From assembly GCA_964612975.1 (NCBI GenBank), contig CAZTGC010000004.1:62001-126000 (forward strand): a stretch of 64,000 bases of DNA, read 5' to 3'. Each line of letters begins with the position of its first letter. Position 1 is the stretch's first letter. Origin of the DNA: NZ13-RE01 sp964612975 (GTDB taxonomy: Bacteria > Dictyoglomota > Dictyoglomia > Dictyoglomales > Dictyoglomaceae). Position numbers and translations under genes: made by a program. The notes below the pieces were generated by a model. It saw only the letters and a list, made by a program, of their open reading frames with translations. It was not told the DNA's origin and made no database searches. Shown in pieces: positions 1 through 9,216 of this stretch.

Positions 1-579
1 GGGTTTTTGAGCTTTACATATATTTCTTCCATGGGAGATCAAAAGAAAGGAAAAATCTTTCCAATCTTCCTTTGGAATAATTTTCATAAGATCAAATTCC
101 AATTTCTCTCTATCCTTTTCATTGGAAAGACCCAATCTATGAGAAAGACGAAAAACATGAGTATCAATAACTATTCCTTCATTTTTTCCATATCCTGCAG
201 ATAGAACTACATTTGCAGTTTTCCTTGCCACTCCGGGAAGTTTCAAAAGTTCTTCCATACTATCAGGTACTTTCCCATTATATTTTTCTGAGATTATCTG
301 GGCACATGCTTTTATATTTTTTGTCTTGGTTTTATAATAATTCACTGATTTAATATCCTTTTCTAATTCTTCCAAAGGAACATCAGCGTAATCCTTCACA
401 CTTTTATATTTCTTAAAAAGATCCTTTGTAATCATATTTACCCTTTTATCGGTGGTTTGTGCAGAAAGAATTGTTGCAACTAAAAGCTCCCAAGGATTTG
501 AAAAGATTAAGGCGGTTTTAGGCTCATAAATTTCCTTTAATCTTTTTAAAATTTCCCTTACCCTTTCTTCCTTATCCAT
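1..579 (-). CDS. nth: Endonuclease III (DNA glycosylase/AP lyase), 3' end cut by window
   Basis: The frame opens at an ATG ending at 579 and stays open to base 1 (193 codons; the family is about 210). It reads as endonuclease III, which removes oxidised pyrimidines and cleaves the abasic site in base excision repair. The N-terminus has the family helices (NPWELLVATILSAQTTDKRV). The helix-hairpin-helix (LLKLPGVARKTANVV) is followed by GIVIDTHVFRLSHRLGL, which carries the catalytic Asp. The fragment ends in SHGRNICKAQKP, so only the first Cys of the C-terminal [4Fe-4S] motif is inside the window. An AGGAG box precedes the ATG. It is divergent from the DUF4388 gene. Identification is firm; presence of the remaining cluster cysteines cannot be seen. 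Confidence 0.93.
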   Translation of the reverse strand, partial: MDKEERVREILKRLKEIYEPKTALIFSNPWELLVATILSAQTTDKRVNMITKDLFKKYKSVKDYADVPLEELEKDIKSVNYYKTKTKNIKACAQIISEKYNGKVPDSMEELLKLPGVARKTANVVLSAGYGKNEGIVIDTHVFRLSHRLGLSNEKDREKLEFDLMKIIPKEDWKDFSFLLISHGRNICKAQKP

Positions 580-608
580 GTATATCTCCTAGATTTTATA
601 TTTTAGAA

Positions 609-638
609 AGTATATTCCAAGAAAATGTGAAATGGCAA
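609..638 (-). promoter_or_regulatory. Putative promoter for nth
   Basis: On the minus strand, TTGCCA (633-638) and TATACT (609-614) are separated by 18 bp, about 30 bases upstream of the nth ATG. The match is moderate and was found by eye only. Confidence 0.45.
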
Positions 639-649
639 GAGTTTTTACA

Positions 650-677
650 TTGAAAAGGTTACAAAAAATGTTATAAT
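650..677 (+). promoter_or_regulatory. Putative sigma-70-type promoter for the DUF4388 gene
   Basis: TTGAAA (650-655) and TATAAT (672-677) are separated by 16 bp. They lie 30 bases before the ATG at 708, which has a strong AGGAGGT ribosome binding site. Confidence 0.65.
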
Positions 678-707
678 TAAAATCTTAAAATAATTAGGAG
701 GTAAAAG

Positions 708-2147
708 ATGAGTCTGAGAGGAGATCTTCTAAGTTTGCCCTTATGGGAAGTCTTACAATTACTTTCTTCAGGAAGAAAAACAGGAAAATTTCAAATAGAG
801 GATAATGGTAATAAAGTTGAGGTATTTTTTAAGGATGGAAGGATTATATATGCCAAAGAAGGCAATTTAGAGAATTTAGATGTTTTATTAGATTTAGCTC
901 TATGGAGAAAGGGAACTTTCCTTTTTATCCCTGATGAAAAGCCTCCTATTTCTCCTGTAAGTTTAGATCCCTTTGAGGTATTAATAAGCTCTGAAAAATA
1001 TATAGATCTTTTAAATTATTTATCAGATTTTATCTTAATTCCCATAAGCATAGAGGGATTATCAAAGGGGGAAGAAAATATTGTAAATCTTTTTGATGGA
1101 AAAAAAGATGTAGGAGATGTTATAAACGAAGTTGGCCTTTCAAAGATCAAAACTTTAGAAATTATAAGGGACCTAATGGAAAAGGGAAAATTAATAAAGA
1201 TCGATGATGACCAAGACCTATTCTGGTTTTATGTTTTCTTTAGAGGTTGGAACTATATTTTAGAGGAATTTCCTAAAAAGGGAATAAGTGAAAGAAGCAT
1301 AAAAAGAAGCTGGAAAGACTTTTTGAATAAAAGTGATTCAAAGGTAAAATCTATATTTGAAGAATTCACTTTTCCTGAAGAAATCTCTCCCCTCTATTTT
1401 TACAGATATATGAAGGAAGAATATCTCCCATCGGAAGAAGAAATAAAAAATGTATTTGAAAATATGATTTCTGGAGAGAAAGTTATTTGGAGTAATATTT
1501 ATAAAAACTTAAAACAATTTTCTAGCTCTTCCTTAGAAAATTTTTCTAAAAATTCTTTGAGATTTCTTTTCTCCTTAGGGAAAATAAGTTTTGATGATAT
1601 TATTAGCAATATAAAATTTTCTGACATCTCTGAATCCATAAACCCAATTCTTGATAAAATCTTTATTTATATTGGAAAGAAAGAATTCTTTGAAGAACAA
1701 TTATTCTCATGGTTTTTAAATGGTGAAAGATCCCTTTGGAATGTAATTGAAAATTCCATTTTTGATGATGTAAAAACAAAGTTAATTTTCTGGAAACTAA
1801 TAGAAGATAAGAAAATATTAGCTATTGAAGAAGATAAAAAATTAAAATTGGTATTTGAATTTTGGAAACTTTGGAAGGAAGTTAGGAAGGATTACAAGAA
1901 AGAAAAGTGGGAAGAAGTATATAGCAAATGGAAGGAGTTTTTAGAGGGCAATATTCAGGAAATAAGGCATATTTTCGATAAAATAATTTTAAATTTAACT
2001 CCAAGCTGGAACTATATTTACCAAAACTTATACCTTGCAAGTGAGGAAGAATTAAGGGGATTTTTAAAAAATTTATTACAATCTATCTCTCTAAAGGAAG
2101 AGGGTGCATTAGGAGAAAAGATAAGGAATTTCAAGACAAATTTGTAA
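708..2147 (+). CDS. DUF4388 (PATAN-type) domain protein
   Basis: This is a 479-residue protein without signal peptide or membrane segment. Residues 1-100 match the DUF4388/PATAN family: MSLRGDLLSLPLWEVLQLLS, then GKFQIEDNG, VFFKDGRIIYA and a GTFLF segment. Such domains occur in bacterial signalling proteins, often beside receivers and chemosensory genes, and are thought to mediate protein contacts. Residues 105-170 look like a winged-helix module (NLFDGKKDVGDVINEVGLSKIK). The rest is charged, helical and not recognised. A good AGGAGGT site fixes the start. Its 3' end overlaps the end of the convergent yesN-like gene by 17 bases. The function is unknown; a link to the chemosensory operon near the other end of the window is speculation. 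Confidence 0.8.
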   Translation: MSLRGDLLSLPLWEVLQLLSSGRKTGKFQIEDNGNKVEVFFKDGRIIYAKEGNLENLDVLLDLALWRKGTFLFIPDEKPPISPVSLDPFEVLISSEKYIDLLNYLSDFILIPISIEGLSKGEENIVNLFDGKKDVGDVINEVGLSKIKTLEIIRDLMEKGKLIKIDDDQDLFWFYVFFRGWNYILEEFPKKGISERSIKRSWKDFLNKSDSKVKSIFEEFTFPEEISPLYFYRYMKEEYLPSEEEIKNVFENMISGEKVIWSNIYKNLKQFSSSSLENFSKNSLRFLFSLGKISFDDIISNIKFSDISESINPILDKIFIYIGKKEFFEEQLFSWFLNGERSLWNVIENSIFDDVKTKLIFWKLIEDKKILAIEEDKKLKLVFEFWKLWKEVRKDYKKEKWEEVYSKWKEFLEGNIQEIRHIFDKIILNLTPSWNYIYQNLYLASEEELRGFLKNLLQSISLKEEGALGEKIRNFKTNL

Positions 2148-3642
2148 TTTCTTCTTTATAAGTTTTTGGGGTTTTTCCTGTATATTTTTTAAACTTCATT
2201 ATGAAGTAATCTATATCCTTATATCCAACCTTCTCCGCAACCTCTATCACTTTAATCCCCTGAAGAAGTAATTCCTTCGCCTTATTTATTCTTATTTTAT
2301 CCAAATAAGTATTAAAATTTTCTCCTATACATTTTCGAAAAATCTTTCCAAAATAACAGCTACTGTATCCAAAAACTTTTGCCACCTCTTTAATTTTTAA
2401 ATCCTTATAATAATTACATTCTAAATACTCCAAGACTCTTGAAATTATAGATTTTCCAAATATATTAGAAAAGTTTTCAATAATATCTAAGATCATTCCC
2501 TTCATAAAGCTATGTAGTTCTAAGAGGGATTCCTTTTTATAAAATTCATTTAAGAGTTCATCACTTAAATATTCCTTGGAAAATTCCTTAAATTTCGAAT
2601 AATTAGAGGATAGATAATTTACAATTTTCAAAAAAATCCTTAGATAGCTTCTTTTAATCTCTTCCTCTTTTATTTCCTTTAATAGACAAATTTTTATCTT
2701 TTTCTCCAATATATTATTGACATTGTTGATATTAAAATTTTCTATAGATTTTATCAGCTCTTCAACTATGTTTTCATCGGTTATCTCCTCAATAAATCTT
2801 ATCCCTTGATCTACATTGCATAAGATTATTCCCTTTTTACTGTATAAAAAACTTCTTCTAAGAAGGCTTAAAGCAGAATCATAGGATTTATATATTTCTT
2901 TTAGGTCAAAAACCTTTTCTCCCACTGATATAATAATATCCTTTGAATATTTGTATCTAACTTTATTTTTCATGTTAACTATTTTCTTTTTAAAATGAGG
3001 TTTGGATATATTCTCTATGAGGATTCCAATTAAATTATCGATGGGGAAAGAATAATTAGGAAACTCATTTTTAACCTCTTTGAATATTTCTTCGTAATTT
3101 TGGTCTATTAATATAACTTGATAGGAATTCCAAGGGAAATTCAAGTTATAAATTTTATTTAATTCCTCTATGGAAATATCCTTTAACTCTCTTTTTATAA
3201 TTTTTTCAATAATTCTCTCTCTTGTAAATTCCATGCTTTTTATCATAATATTTTTAATACTTCTTTTCCTTTCCAACTCTGAATATACTTTTTTAATTCT
3301 TCCTATTAATATCTCAGGATCTATAGGTTTGAGAATATAGGTATCAACTCCTAAATCTATAGCCCTTTGGGCATACTCAAATTCAGGATATCCAGTTAGA
3401 ATTATTATCTTTGTATCAATATTCCTATTCTTTATTTTTTCAATCAACTCTAAACCATCCATTCCGGGCATTTTTATATCAATGATACACAAATCTGGAT
3501 TTAATGAGCATATCTTTCTATATCCATCAATTCCATTTTCCGCATCTCCTATAATATTGAACCCATAACTATTCCAATTGATTATTTTCATTAATCCCTT
3601 TCTTATTAGAGGTTCATCATCAATTATAATTACCTTATACAT
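2131..3642 (-). CDS. YesN-type response regulator with AraC HTH
   Basis: The N-terminal receiver (about residues 1-120) has the acidic pair IIDDEP, a phospho-acceptor Asp in CIIDIKMPGMDG and the conserved Lys in YILKPID. A long middle section follows. The C-terminal AraC-type double helix-turn-helix spans about the last 100 residues (KIKEVAKVFGYSSCYFGKIF and DIDYFIMKFKKYTGKTPKTY). It is the partner of the histidine kinase directly upstream. An ATG five codons earlier (3657) would overlap that gene, but the internal ATG at 3642 has a better placed GGAG site and leaves one base between the genes. YesN-type regulators usually control an adjacent sugar importer, here the divergent permeases from 5576. 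Confidence 0.88.
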   Translation of the reverse strand: MYKVIIIDDEPLIRKGLMKIINWNSYGFNIIGDAENGIDGYRKICSLNPDLCIIDIKMPGMDGLELIEKIKNRNIDTKIIILTGYPEFEYAQRAIDLGVDTYILKPIDPEILIGRIKKVYSELERKRSIKNIMIKSMEFTRERIIEKIIKRELKDISIEELNKIYNLNFPWNSYQVILIDQNYEEIFKEVKNEFPNYSFPIDNLIGILIENISKPHFKKKIVNMKNKVRYKYSKDIIISVGEKVFDLKEIYKSYDSALSLLRRSFLYSKKGIILCNVDQGIRFIEEITDENIVEELIKSIENFNINNVNNILEKKIKICLLKEIKEEEIKRSYLRIFLKIVNYLSSNYSKFKEFSKEYLSDELLNEFYKKESLLELHSFMKGMILDIIENFSNIFGKSIISRVLEYLECNYYKDLKIKEVAKVFGYSSCYFGKIFRKCIGENFNTYLDKIRINKAKELLLQGIKVIEVAEKVGYKDIDYFIMKFKKYTGKTPKTYKEEITNLS

Positions 3643-3643
3643 C

Positions 3644-5401
3644 TTATTTTTCTCCATATTCCCTATAAGGAAGAATAATATCTACCTTCGTCCCATTCTT
3701 CTCACTTTTAATTCTTAATCCATATTCTTCTCCGTAATAGATTTTTATTCTTTCCCAAATATTTTTTAACCCTATTTTCTCACCATTATTTTCCTTTGAA
3801 AGATTATTAATTAAAGAATCTAATACTTCCTTTTCCATTCCTACTCCATTATCCTCTACAGAAATAATAAGTTTTTCTTCCTCTCTCTTTACTGTTATAT
3901 AAATAAATCCTTCATCCATCTTATTTTCCAACCCATGAATAATAGAATTCTCAACAATAGGCTGAAGGAGAAAGGGAAGGATATAAATCTTATCTGTATC
4001 TATAAAGGCCTCAATTTTATAATTTATTTTTCCAAATCTATATTTTTGAATTTCTAAATAATCCCTAATAAGGCTCAATTCTGAACTAAGACTAATTAAA
4101 TTTCCTCTTAATTCTATATTTTTTCTCAATAGATTACCTAATTTTAAAACTATATCTGCTATTTCCCTTTGTCCATTACAAATAGCCATCATATGTAAGG
4201 TTTCTAAGGTATTAAAAAGAAAATGGGGATTTAATTGATTAGTTAATAGCTTCAATTTTATCTCCCTTTGTCTTAATAAAAGTTCGTTTCTTTGTATGTT
4301 TGCTATATATACTTCACTAATTAGTTTTTTTATGCTTTGGGCCATATTCTTAATATTATCAGCAAGCTGAGCAAACTCATCCCTTCCTTTAAGGGGTATA
4401 TCTAAGTCCCAACTTCCATGGGATATATCATTTACTGCCCTTGTTAATATAGATAATCTATTACTGGTACCCTTTGAGAAAATAAAAATCAGAAGGATGG
4501 AAGCAAGAAAACTAATAATTACAATAAGGATAGCAAAATTTTGCATCCTTATCGGTGCACTCATTATTTCCTTTAAAGGGACCATACTGATTATATAAAA
4601 ATCCTTATTATCTCCTGTTAAAGGCAAATATGCTCCGATGGTTTTATATTTTTCTCCATTATGTGAGATAAAGTCCCCATTTTTTCTTAACAATTTTTCT
4701 AAATCTATCTCTAATTTTGTATTTAACAATTCCTCTTTACTACCTGCAACTATCAAGTTTTCATCATTAATAATAAAGGTATCAAAGGGTTGATGCCTTA
4801 AAATATTATTTAACTCAAGCTTATTTAAATTAATAACCAATAGACCAAATTTCTCATTATACACATCCCTAAGTAATCTTACTAAACTCAAATAGTACTG
4901 GGGATATAAATCCTTATATTCATAGATAAGTTCCCATCTTATAAAACCATTTAATTTATGGGCTAATTTATACCAAGGTTGTTTTTTTATATCATCTTTT
5001 GCTTTGTAAAATATTCCATTTTCTAATATTGTGGGGTTTTCAGAATAAATCCTTATATTAGCTATAGTTTTTGCATATAGAGTTTTATAATTTTCAATTT
5101 CTTTATACTGAGAATACTTTAAATATGCTTCTAAAGGAGTTTTGTATTTGTATAAAAGTAGTTCTTTTAATCTTTGATCTATCATCAGTTTATTTGCTAT
5201 GGTCACAGCCTCATTGTTCATTTCCTCCATCTTTAATCTTATTTTCTCAAGATTATTATATATTTCTCGAGATGTGGATTCTAAGGCAAAATTTCTGAAA
5301 TAAATAATAGCTACGGAGCCAAGAATTAATATGGGGATAAGAGATATTAGAATATAACTTATTATAAGCTTCTCATACATCCTTAAATCAGAAGATCTCA
5401 T
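3644..5401 (-). CDS. YesM-type membrane sensor histidine kinase
   Basis: Residues 12-36 form a first membrane helix, residues 37-285 an extracytoplasmic sensing region (Cache-like, inferred), and residues 287-309 a second helix. A HAMP segment (about 311-362) leads to the LytS/YesM-type kinase core with the phospho-acceptor His393 in NQLNPHFLFNTLE. The ATPase part has the N-box QPIVENSIIHGLE and the G-boxes VEDNGVGM and GLKNIWERI. This family senses extracellular carbohydrate or an importer complex and phosphorylates a YesN-type regulator, which is the next gene here. The pair is transcribed away from the permease genes, the common layout for two-component control of CUT1 sugar importers. Confidence 0.9.
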   Translation of the reverse strand: MRSSDLRMYEKLIISYILISLIPILILGSVAIIYFRNFALESTSREIYNNLEKIRLKMEEMNNEAVTIANKLMIDQRLKELLLYKYKTPLEAYLKYSQYKEIENYKTLYAKTIANIRIYSENPTILENGIFYKAKDDIKKQPWYKLAHKLNGFIRWELIYEYKDLYPQYYLSLVRLLRDVYNEKFGLLVINLNKLELNNILRHQPFDTFIINDENLIVAGSKEELLNTKLEIDLEKLLRKNGDFISHNGEKYKTIGAYLPLTGDNKDFYIISMVPLKEIMSAPIRMQNFAILIVIISFLASILLIFIFSKGTSNRLSILTRAVNDISHGSWDLDIPLKGRDEFAQLADNIKNMAQSIKKLISEVYIANIQRNELLLRQREIKLKLLTNQLNPHFLFNTLETLHMMAICNGQREIADIVLKLGNLLRKNIELRGNLISLSSELSLIRDYLEIQKYRFGKINYKIEAFIDTDKIYILPFLLQPIVENSIIHGLENKMDEGFIYITVKREEEKLIISVEDNGVGMEKEVLDSLINNLSKENNGEKIGLKNIWERIKIYYGEEYGLRIKSEKNGTKVDIILPYREYGEK

Positions 5402-5575
5402 GGAAAATTTTCTCCTTTTATTTTTTACTCTTTTAAGTATAAATCAAAATTTTTTCCTATGTAAATTATAAAATTCTCTAATTTTTCAGGATAAAAAAAT
5501 CTAAAAATTCAGGTTTTCTATAGAAAAATTTTTTAGTTTAATCCTTATTAAGATAAGGAGAGAGTGGAGGAAAAT

Positions 5576-6484
5576 ATGGAAAAAACAATTAAAATAATCA
5601 AAAAGCAAAAATATTTAATTCTAATGATCTTTCCCTTTTTGATTTGGCTTATTATTTTTCGTTATATTCCCCTTTGGGGTTGGATTACTGCATTTCAGAA
5701 TTACAAACCAGGCGTTCCCATATTTCAACAGCAGTGGGTTGGCTTGAAATATTTTAAAGAGATGTTTTCTGATCCCGAGTTTTATCTTGTTATGAGAAAT
5801 ACCCTTGCCATGAGTATTATGGGACTTATCTTTGGATTTCCTCTACCCATAATATTAGCTCTTCTTATAAATGAAATAAGGCATACCTTTTTTAAAAGGA
5901 CCGTCCAAACCATATCCTATCTTCCCCATTTTGTATCCTGGGTTATCGTAGCAAGTATTGTCCATGCTATGCTTGCTCCCGATGGAATAATCAATTATCT
6001 TTTGATAAGATTGGGATTTATAAAGGGACCTATATTATTTTTTGGTGATCCAAAATATTTCTGGTGGATTGTTGTTTTCTCAGATATCTGGAAGGAACTG
6101 GGTTGGAATACTATTATATTCTTGGCAGCAATCTCCTCCATTAATCCTGAACTCTACGAATCTGCAGAAGTAGATGGAGCCAACAGATTTCAGAAAATGT
6201 GGCATATAACTCTTCCCGGCATTATGCCCACAATTATAGTCATTCTTATCCTTGTTATTGGAAATATTATAAATATTGGTTTTGAGAGGCAATTCCTACT
6301 AAGAACATCAGCAGTAAGGAATGTTTCCGATGTTATTGACCTTTATGCCTTAGACTACGGAATAAGGGCAGGAAGATTTTCCTTTGGAACTGCAGCAGGA
6401 ATATTTAAATCCGTTATTAGTTTAATACTGGTATTTTCTGCCAATAGATTCAGCAAAAGATTTTCAGAATACAGAATCTTTTAG
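5576..6484 (+). CDS. LplB/YteP-type sugar ABC transporter permease
   Basis: This 302-residue integral membrane protein belongs to the CUT1 family of carbohydrate importers (LplB, YteP). About six hydrophobic helices are visible. The cytoplasmic EAA loop that docks the ATPase is ESAEVDGANRFQKMWHITLP. The ATG at 5576 follows GGAGG by five bases. A GTG at 5564 in the same frame is possible but badly spaced. The second permease follows after 10 bases and the binding protein after that. No ATPase gene is present in the cluster, so a shared MsmX-type ATPase encoded elsewhere is likely (inference from related systems). Confidence 0.9.
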   Translation: MEKTIKIIKKQKYLILMIFPFLIWLIIFRYIPLWGWITAFQNYKPGVPIFQQQWVGLKYFKEMFSDPEFYLVMRNTLAMSIMGLIFGFPLPIILALLINEIRHTFFKRTVQTISYLPHFVSWVIVASIVHAMLAPDGIINYLLIRLGFIKGPILFFGDPKYFWWIVVFSDIWKELGWNTIIFLAAISSINPELYESAEVDGANRFQKMWHITLPGIMPTIIVILILVIGNIINIGFERQFLLRTSAVRNVSDVIDLYALDYGIRAGRFSFGTAAGIFKSVISLILVFSANRFSKRFSEYRIF

Positions 6485-6494
6485 GAGGAGAAGA

Positions 6495-7382
6495 ATGAGA
6501 AAAAGTTTTGGAGATAAAATCTTTGATGTATTCAATTATTCCCTAATGGTCTTATTGGTATTAGTAACCCTTTATCCCTTTTTATATGTACTTGCAGTAT
6601 CATTAAATGACCCCTTTGATGCCATTAAAGGTGGAATTACCATATTCCCTCGAGTATTTACTTTGGACAATTATAGAGAAATATTTAATTATCCTTTAAT
6701 TGGACAAGCAGCATTAATATCAATTTTAAGAACAGTAATAGGGACAATTGTGAGCGTTTTATCTACCGCTATAGTAGCTTATGTTTTAAGTAGAAAAGAT
6801 TTTTTTGCAAATAAATTTATTACTATTTTATTTTTAATAACTATGTATGTGGGAGGAGGGTTAGTCCCAGAATATCTTCTTATAAGAGGCTTAGGATTAA
6901 TGAATAAATTCTTAGTATATATTCTTCCTGGACTTCTTAATCCCTTTAATATCATTCTTGTTCGCGCATATATAGATCAACTACCTATGGAACTTCAAGA
7001 GTCTGCTATGATTGATGGGGCAAATGATTTAATAATTTTCTTTAAAGTTGTATTTCCCCTTTGTCTTCCTGTTTTAGCAACCATTGCCCTTTTTGTAGCA
7101 GTGGGACATTGGAATGCATGGTTTGATACTTATCTATACTGTGGAGGAAATAAAGCATTAACCACTTTACAGTATGAGCTTCAGAAAATATTAGCAAATG
7201 CAGCTGCCTCCTCTACCATAGATTATTATAGTATTCTTGATCCCACAAAGACCATGAGGGTAACTCCTCAATCTTTAAGAATGGCAATGACCATTATAAC
7301 TACTTTACCTATTGTTTTTGTATATCCCTTCCTCCAGAAATACTTTATAAAAGGTATGACCTTAGGTGCAGTAAAAAGCTAA
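6495..7382 (+). CDS. LplC/YtcP-type sugar ABC transporter permease
   Basis: The 295-residue protein is the second CUT1 permease subunit. It has about six hydrophobic helices and the EAA loop ESAMIDGANDLIIFFKVVFP. The C-terminus (KYFIKGMTLGAVKS) is typical of LplC/YtcP proteins. A strong AGGAGG site lies before the ATG. It should form the membrane channel with the preceding permease and import an oligosaccharide captured by the binding protein encoded 80 bases downstream. In Bacillus, related YteP/YtcP proteins take up rhamnogalacturonan-derived sugars. Rhamnose catabolic genes nearby would fit that, but the alpha-xylosidase fits xyloglucan equally well. Confidence 0.9.
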   Translation: MRKSFGDKIFDVFNYSLMVLLVLVTLYPFLYVLAVSLNDPFDAIKGGITIFPRVFTLDNYREIFNYPLIGQAALISILRTVIGTIVSVLSTAIVAYVLSRKDFFANKFITILFLITMYVGGGLVPEYLLIRGLGLMNKFLVYILPGLLNPFNIILVRAYIDQLPMELQESAMIDGANDLIIFFKVVFPLCLPVLATIALFVAVGHWNAWFDTYLYCGGNKALTTLQYELQKILANAAASSTIDYYSILDPTKTMRVTPQSLRMAMTIITTLPIVFVYPFLQKYFIKGMTLGAVKS

Positions 7383-7462
7383 GAAAGGGGGTGTAAGTTA
7401 ATAATTAAGTTTTTTCCCAAATTCTATCCTATAAAAGATTTTTAGAAGGAGGATAATTAAAT

Positions 7463-9160
7463 ATGAAAAAACTTACAAAAATCTTCAGTTGGCTCTTTGT
7501 TGTTTTTCTAATTCTCAGTCTAAGTATCAGTGTAAATATCGTAAGTGCTCAGGCAAAGCTTTACAAAACCTTGATCCCAACGCCTGAAGCAAGTAAACCT
7601 ATAACCTTTAAGGTATATATAGGAGAAGTAAATCCAAATGATGATCAATTTAGAAGTCCTGTAGCACAAAAAATCAAAGAATTGACAGGAATAACCTTAG
7701 ATATTGAATATGCACCCAATCAGGCAGCAGTAAGAGAGAAAATTCAAATTATGGCAGCAAGTGGAGACTATCCTGATCTTGTATATGCAAAGGGAGATTT
7801 GGCTCTTCTTAAGGATGCAGGAGCATTAATTCCCTTAGATGATTTAATTGAAAAATATGCTCCAAATATTAAGAAGGCATATGGAGAAAATTTAAAGAGA
7901 CTAAAATGGAGTAAAGAAGATCCTCATATTTATTGTTTAGGTGCCTATGGAACAGACAACGATAGAGTCTTAGATGTAAATGGTGGCTTTATGCTACAAC
8001 ACCGAGTGGTCATAGAACTCGAATATCCCAAAATTAGGACTTTGAAAGATTTTGAAAATGCAATAAAAAATTACTATAAGAAACATCCAACAACTGATGG
8101 ATTACCAACTATTCCATTAACTTTATGTGCCGATGATTGGAGAACAGTAATTAGTGTAACAAACCCTGCATTTATAGCAACTGGTACACCCGATGATGGA
8201 GAATTATATGTAGATCCAAAAACATTAAAATGTACCTTCCATTATAAGAGACCAATTGAAAAGGAATACTTCAGATGGCTAAATCGTATGTGGAATCAGG
8301 GGCTCTTAGATAAAGAAACCTTTATACAAAAGGAAGATACATATAAAGCAAAGATTGCCAGCGGAAGAGTCCTTGCTCTGATAGATGCAGGATGGGCAGT
8401 AGGTGAACCAATAACTGCATTAAGAAGGGCTGGAAAATATGATAGAATGTATGGATATTATCCTGTAACAGTAAGCGAGAGTATAAAACAAGCTCCCCCT
8501 GATGTAAGAACTGGATATACAGGAGGATGGGGAATAGCTATAACAAAGAAGTGTAAAGATCCAGTAAGAGTTATCAAATTCTTAGATTGGCTTTGCACAG
8601 AAGATGCAAATATCCTAAGACAATGGGGAGTGGAAGGAGTACATCATACTTATGTCGGTGGAAAGAGAGTGTTTTTACCAGAAGTAGATGAGGCCAGAAG
8701 AACAGATCCCTATTTTGGAAGAAAAACTGGAATTGGAGTATACATCTATCCATGGCCAAGACTTCCCAATTATGTAATAGATTCTACAGGAAATCCTGTG
8801 GTTCCTGATACAAGAAAGGAAGATATAAGGGAAAATTATACTGATTTAGAAAAACAAGTTCTTTCTGCATACAAAGTTGAAATTTGGAAGGATCTATTCC
8901 CAAAGGCAGAAGAATATCCAGTAAAAAGCTGGGGCTATCTCTGGATGTATCCCACACCCGACGAAGATATGAGAGCTATAGGTAGTAAATTATTTGAATA
9001 TGTAATAAGAAATATACCAAAAGTTGTCATGGTACCTACCACAGAATTTGATAAGGAATGGAGTAACTTCTTAAAAGGGATGGAGACCCTTGGAGCAAAG
9101 AAGTATGAAGATTATAAGACAAAACAGATAAGAGAGATGGTGGATTTTTGGAAGAAGTAA
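7463..9160 (+). CDS. Extracellular solute-binding protein, LplA/YtcQ type
   Basis: This 565-residue protein has an N-terminal signal peptide (hydrophobic residues about 8-28) ending in VSAQA, a signal peptidase I site. No lipobox Cys is visible, unlike the lipoprotein form common in Gram-positive bacteria. The mature part resembles the large binding proteins of LplABC-type importers (PITFKVYIGEVNPNDDQF near the start, GYTGGWGIAITKKCKDPVRV in the second lobe). It should capture an oligosaccharide outside the membrane and deliver it to the two permeases. AGGAGG precedes the ATG. The gene ends at a hairpin terminator facing the convergent alpha-xylosidase gene. The exact ligand cannot be read from sequence. 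Confidence 0.88.
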   Translation: MKKLTKIFSWLFVVFLILSLSISVNIVSAQAKLYKTLIPTPEASKPITFKVYIGEVNPNDDQFRSPVAQKIKELTGITLDIEYAPNQAAVREKIQIMAASGDYPDLVYAKGDLALLKDAGALIPLDDLIEKYAPNIKKAYGENLKRLKWSKEDPHIYCLGAYGTDNDRVLDVNGGFMLQHRVVIELEYPKIRTLKDFENAIKNYYKKHPTTDGLPTIPLTLCADDWRTVISVTNPAFIATGTPDDGELYVDPKTLKCTFHYKRPIEKEYFRWLNRMWNQGLLDKETFIQKEDTYKAKIASGRVLALIDAGWAVGEPITALRRAGKYDRMYGYYPVTVSESIKQAPPDVRTGYTGGWGIAITKKCKDPVRVIKFLDWLCTEDANILRQWGVEGVHHTYVGGKRVFLPEVDEARRTDPYFGRKTGIGVYIYPWPRLPNYVIDSTGNPVVPDTRKEDIRENYTDLEKQVLSAYKVEIWKDLFPKAEEYPVKSWGYLWMYPTPDEDMRAIGSKLFEYVIRNIPKVVMVPTTEFDKEWSNFLKGMETLGAKKYEDYKTKQIREMVDFWKK

Positions 9161-9173
9161 AGATTAATTTTTT

Positions 9174-9216
9174 AAAGAAGGGGAGGAGAAAATTTCCCTA
9201 CCCCTTCTTTTTATTT
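9174..9216 (+). terminator. Rho-independent terminator after the solute-binding protein gene
   Basis: A 10-bp stem, AAAGAAGGGG (9174-9183) with CCCCTTCTTT (9201-9210), partly extends inward and is followed by a T-rich tail. It lies between convergent genes. The opposite strand lacks a clear U-run, so plus-strand use is favoured. Confidence 0.8.
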
